NCBI GenBank assembly: GCA_902563095.1
Contig: CACEWA010000013.1
Location: 1 to 34,931 of the forward strand
Length of the DNA: 34,931 nucleotides
Reading direction: 5' to 3'
Source of the DNA: an uncultured Candidatus Poseidoniales archaeon
GTDB lineage: Archaea; Thermoplasmatota; Poseidoniia; Poseidoniales; Poseidoniaceae
The position numbers and the translations under genes were made by a program. Shown here one piece after another: positions 34,801-34,931 of the stretch. The first letter of the stretch is position 1. Every line of letters starts with the position of its first letter. A model generated the notes under the pieces. That model worked only from the letters and a program-made list of their open reading frames with translations, searched no databases and was not told the DNA's origin.

Positions 34801-34931
34801 ACCAACAGCGATGAAATCATCCATCGCTGCCATTGATGCAGCATTACAAGATCCTGCTGCAAGGCCTGAAGGCCTAGCCCGCCCATATCTTAGACGGAAA
34901 CCCCCGGGTTCTAGCGGGGCTCCAAAAACAG
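31882..34931 (-). CDS. polC: DNA polymerase D large subunit (DP2), 5' end cut by window edge
   Basis: PolD is the archaea-specific replicative polymerase; DP2 carries its catalytic centre. About 1015 residues are visible, out of some 1100-1300 usual. The frame stays open to the window end: the first visible residues include GGFRLRYGRARPSGLAAG, the typical DP2 N-terminal region. The catalytic segment NCDGDEDAIMLLMDG is at about 32671-32700. Zinc motifs include FCTVCGKKS (about 33420) and VRCLKCGHSYRR (about 32190) with later Cys. The last residues, KQLSLADFL, form a textbook PCNA-interacting (PIP) box. No intein interrupts the catalytic region. The stop abuts that of the small membrane protein gene. 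Confidence 0.97.
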   Translation of the reverse strand, partial: VFGAPLEPGGFRLRYGRARPSGLAAGSCNAASMAAMDDFIAVGTQMKIERPGKACAITPCDIAEGPWAILRNGDFKQYNDLDSFRKDRPMISSIWDNGELVLGYGEFMENNKNLVPAAYSHDWWAADLIDALDSDQAVEEFCRIIGTERKDMPEGTPGLPINQSIDLDERFHIRRKWRDSLISLNPSWESAKEIAVRFSTSLVGAHNPWWLDLPIEWVPALLQAIESATVRDENLHFIGGVKGWNADEMDELRPEKENNLDYASIPGPSIPVENGIFSDSVPHSWVLRIHGLVKGSALMLGLAHHHDGDDLVITSGWQAMLDGLGFSIKGKAPMRIEDAEQVFKNRIEELRNAEIILAKERARKNELEQKRSSVKIAAETDARQRGLGIAETDKIGKEAASKLPDPGPKNPDEYLRAQILEDDHGVDGVLTQIRQISRLRWEHSAPVRVGCRMGRPEKSAPREKPTVHSLFPIALSGGNQRLIANSAEQQDLRVEMGARFCTVCGKKSPMITCHHRKLDDFGEEKPGEVCGGRTELRVSSEKQNARRRGELQTIRIDNLLEDARISLGIDRVPKKMKGVKKLMSKNQTPEAVEKGILRARHGLPVFRDGTIRFDMSDVPVTHFTPEEIGVGWSQLKHLGYTHDCFGNELQSDTQMLELFPQDFILAKNGADYFVRAAQYIDELLVRFYGMEPYYHVDKPEDLVGHLICALAPHTSGGVLSRLIGFSNSSGGYAHPLFHAAKRRNCDGDEDAIMLLMDGLLNFSREILPSNRGGKMDAPLVLTTRLNPTEVDKEALNVDSAWHYERWFYEATLDQPHPKALADKMDFIERRLGTIGAVRGLGFTHSTKSMAEGPSLSAYKTLETMIDKMNGQLSLGHRLRGVNVRTVASSVIRSHFLPDLRGNLVAFTRQKVRCLKCGHSYRRMPLAAKCIQPPKQTGRGMSAFGVRKSEGEMCNGNLALTVTEGAVRKYIKVTKHVMETYGVDQYTRQNVEWLAESVESLFNNDNAKQLSLADFL

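Overview
The window looks like a chromosomal segment of a marine planktonic euryarchaeon, most likely Poseidoniales (Marine Group II). The archaeal assignment rests on several genes found mainly or only in archaea: the PolD large subunit, the primase large subunit, archaeal phosphopantothenate synthetase, an MptE-type pterin pyrophosphokinase, a DUF373 membrane protein and a Pcc1-like KEOPS protein. TATA boxes about 25 bases upstream of start codons, implying leaderless mRNAs, agree with this. The Poseidoniales placement is inferred from moderate A+T content, very tight packing, ATP-type PEP carboxykinase, and a large acidic surface protein with CARDB-like, PPC-like and thrombospondin type 3-like repeats. 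No tRNA, rRNA, insertion sequence, CRISPR array or prophage was seen.

Layout. Bases 1-1017 hold a possible gene end, a small membrane protein and a coiled-coil hypothetical protein. Bases 1203-4092 carry an isopropylmalate/isocitrate-type dehydrogenase and, on the other strand, a cofactor pair (nadC, then phosphopantothenate synthetase). Bases 4146-6049 hold a short FAD/NAD-binding protein, exonuclease III and a Pcc1-like gene. Bases 6126-9407 form a co-directional run: HflX GTPase, a membrane protein with a transthyretin-like domain, and a beta-propeller protein. Bases 9408-10394 have no credible protein gene. They contain a large G+C-rich stretch full of UUCG-capped hairpins, with an archaeal promoter before it and a T-rich hairpin after it. 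This is the most striking object in the window and is read here as a large structured non-coding RNA of unknown class. Bases 10395-19500 hold fumarase, a sulfotransferase, isoaspartyl peptidase, cyclophilin, the large surface protein and PEP carboxykinase. Bases 19626-25852 hold a giant polytopic membrane protein, a phosphohexomutase, a GlmU-type acetyltransferase and a small winged-helix-like protein. Bases 26018-34931 hold a lipoprotein esterase, an orphan, a zinc-ribbon protein, the DUF373 protein, primase large subunit, MptE, a small membrane protein and the PolD large subunit, which is cut by the window edge.

How the genes fit together. Fumarase and PEP carboxykinase belong to central carbon metabolism and gluconeogenesis. 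The phosphohexomutase and acetyltransferase are plausibly the two middle steps to UDP-GlcNAc, with the uridylyltransferase step not present here. NadC, phosphopantothenate synthetase and MptE supply NAD, CoA and pterin cofactors. PriL, PolD and exonuclease III serve replication and repair. Many convergent genes end with zero spacing or overlapping stop codons, so transcripts probably end inside the opposing gene.
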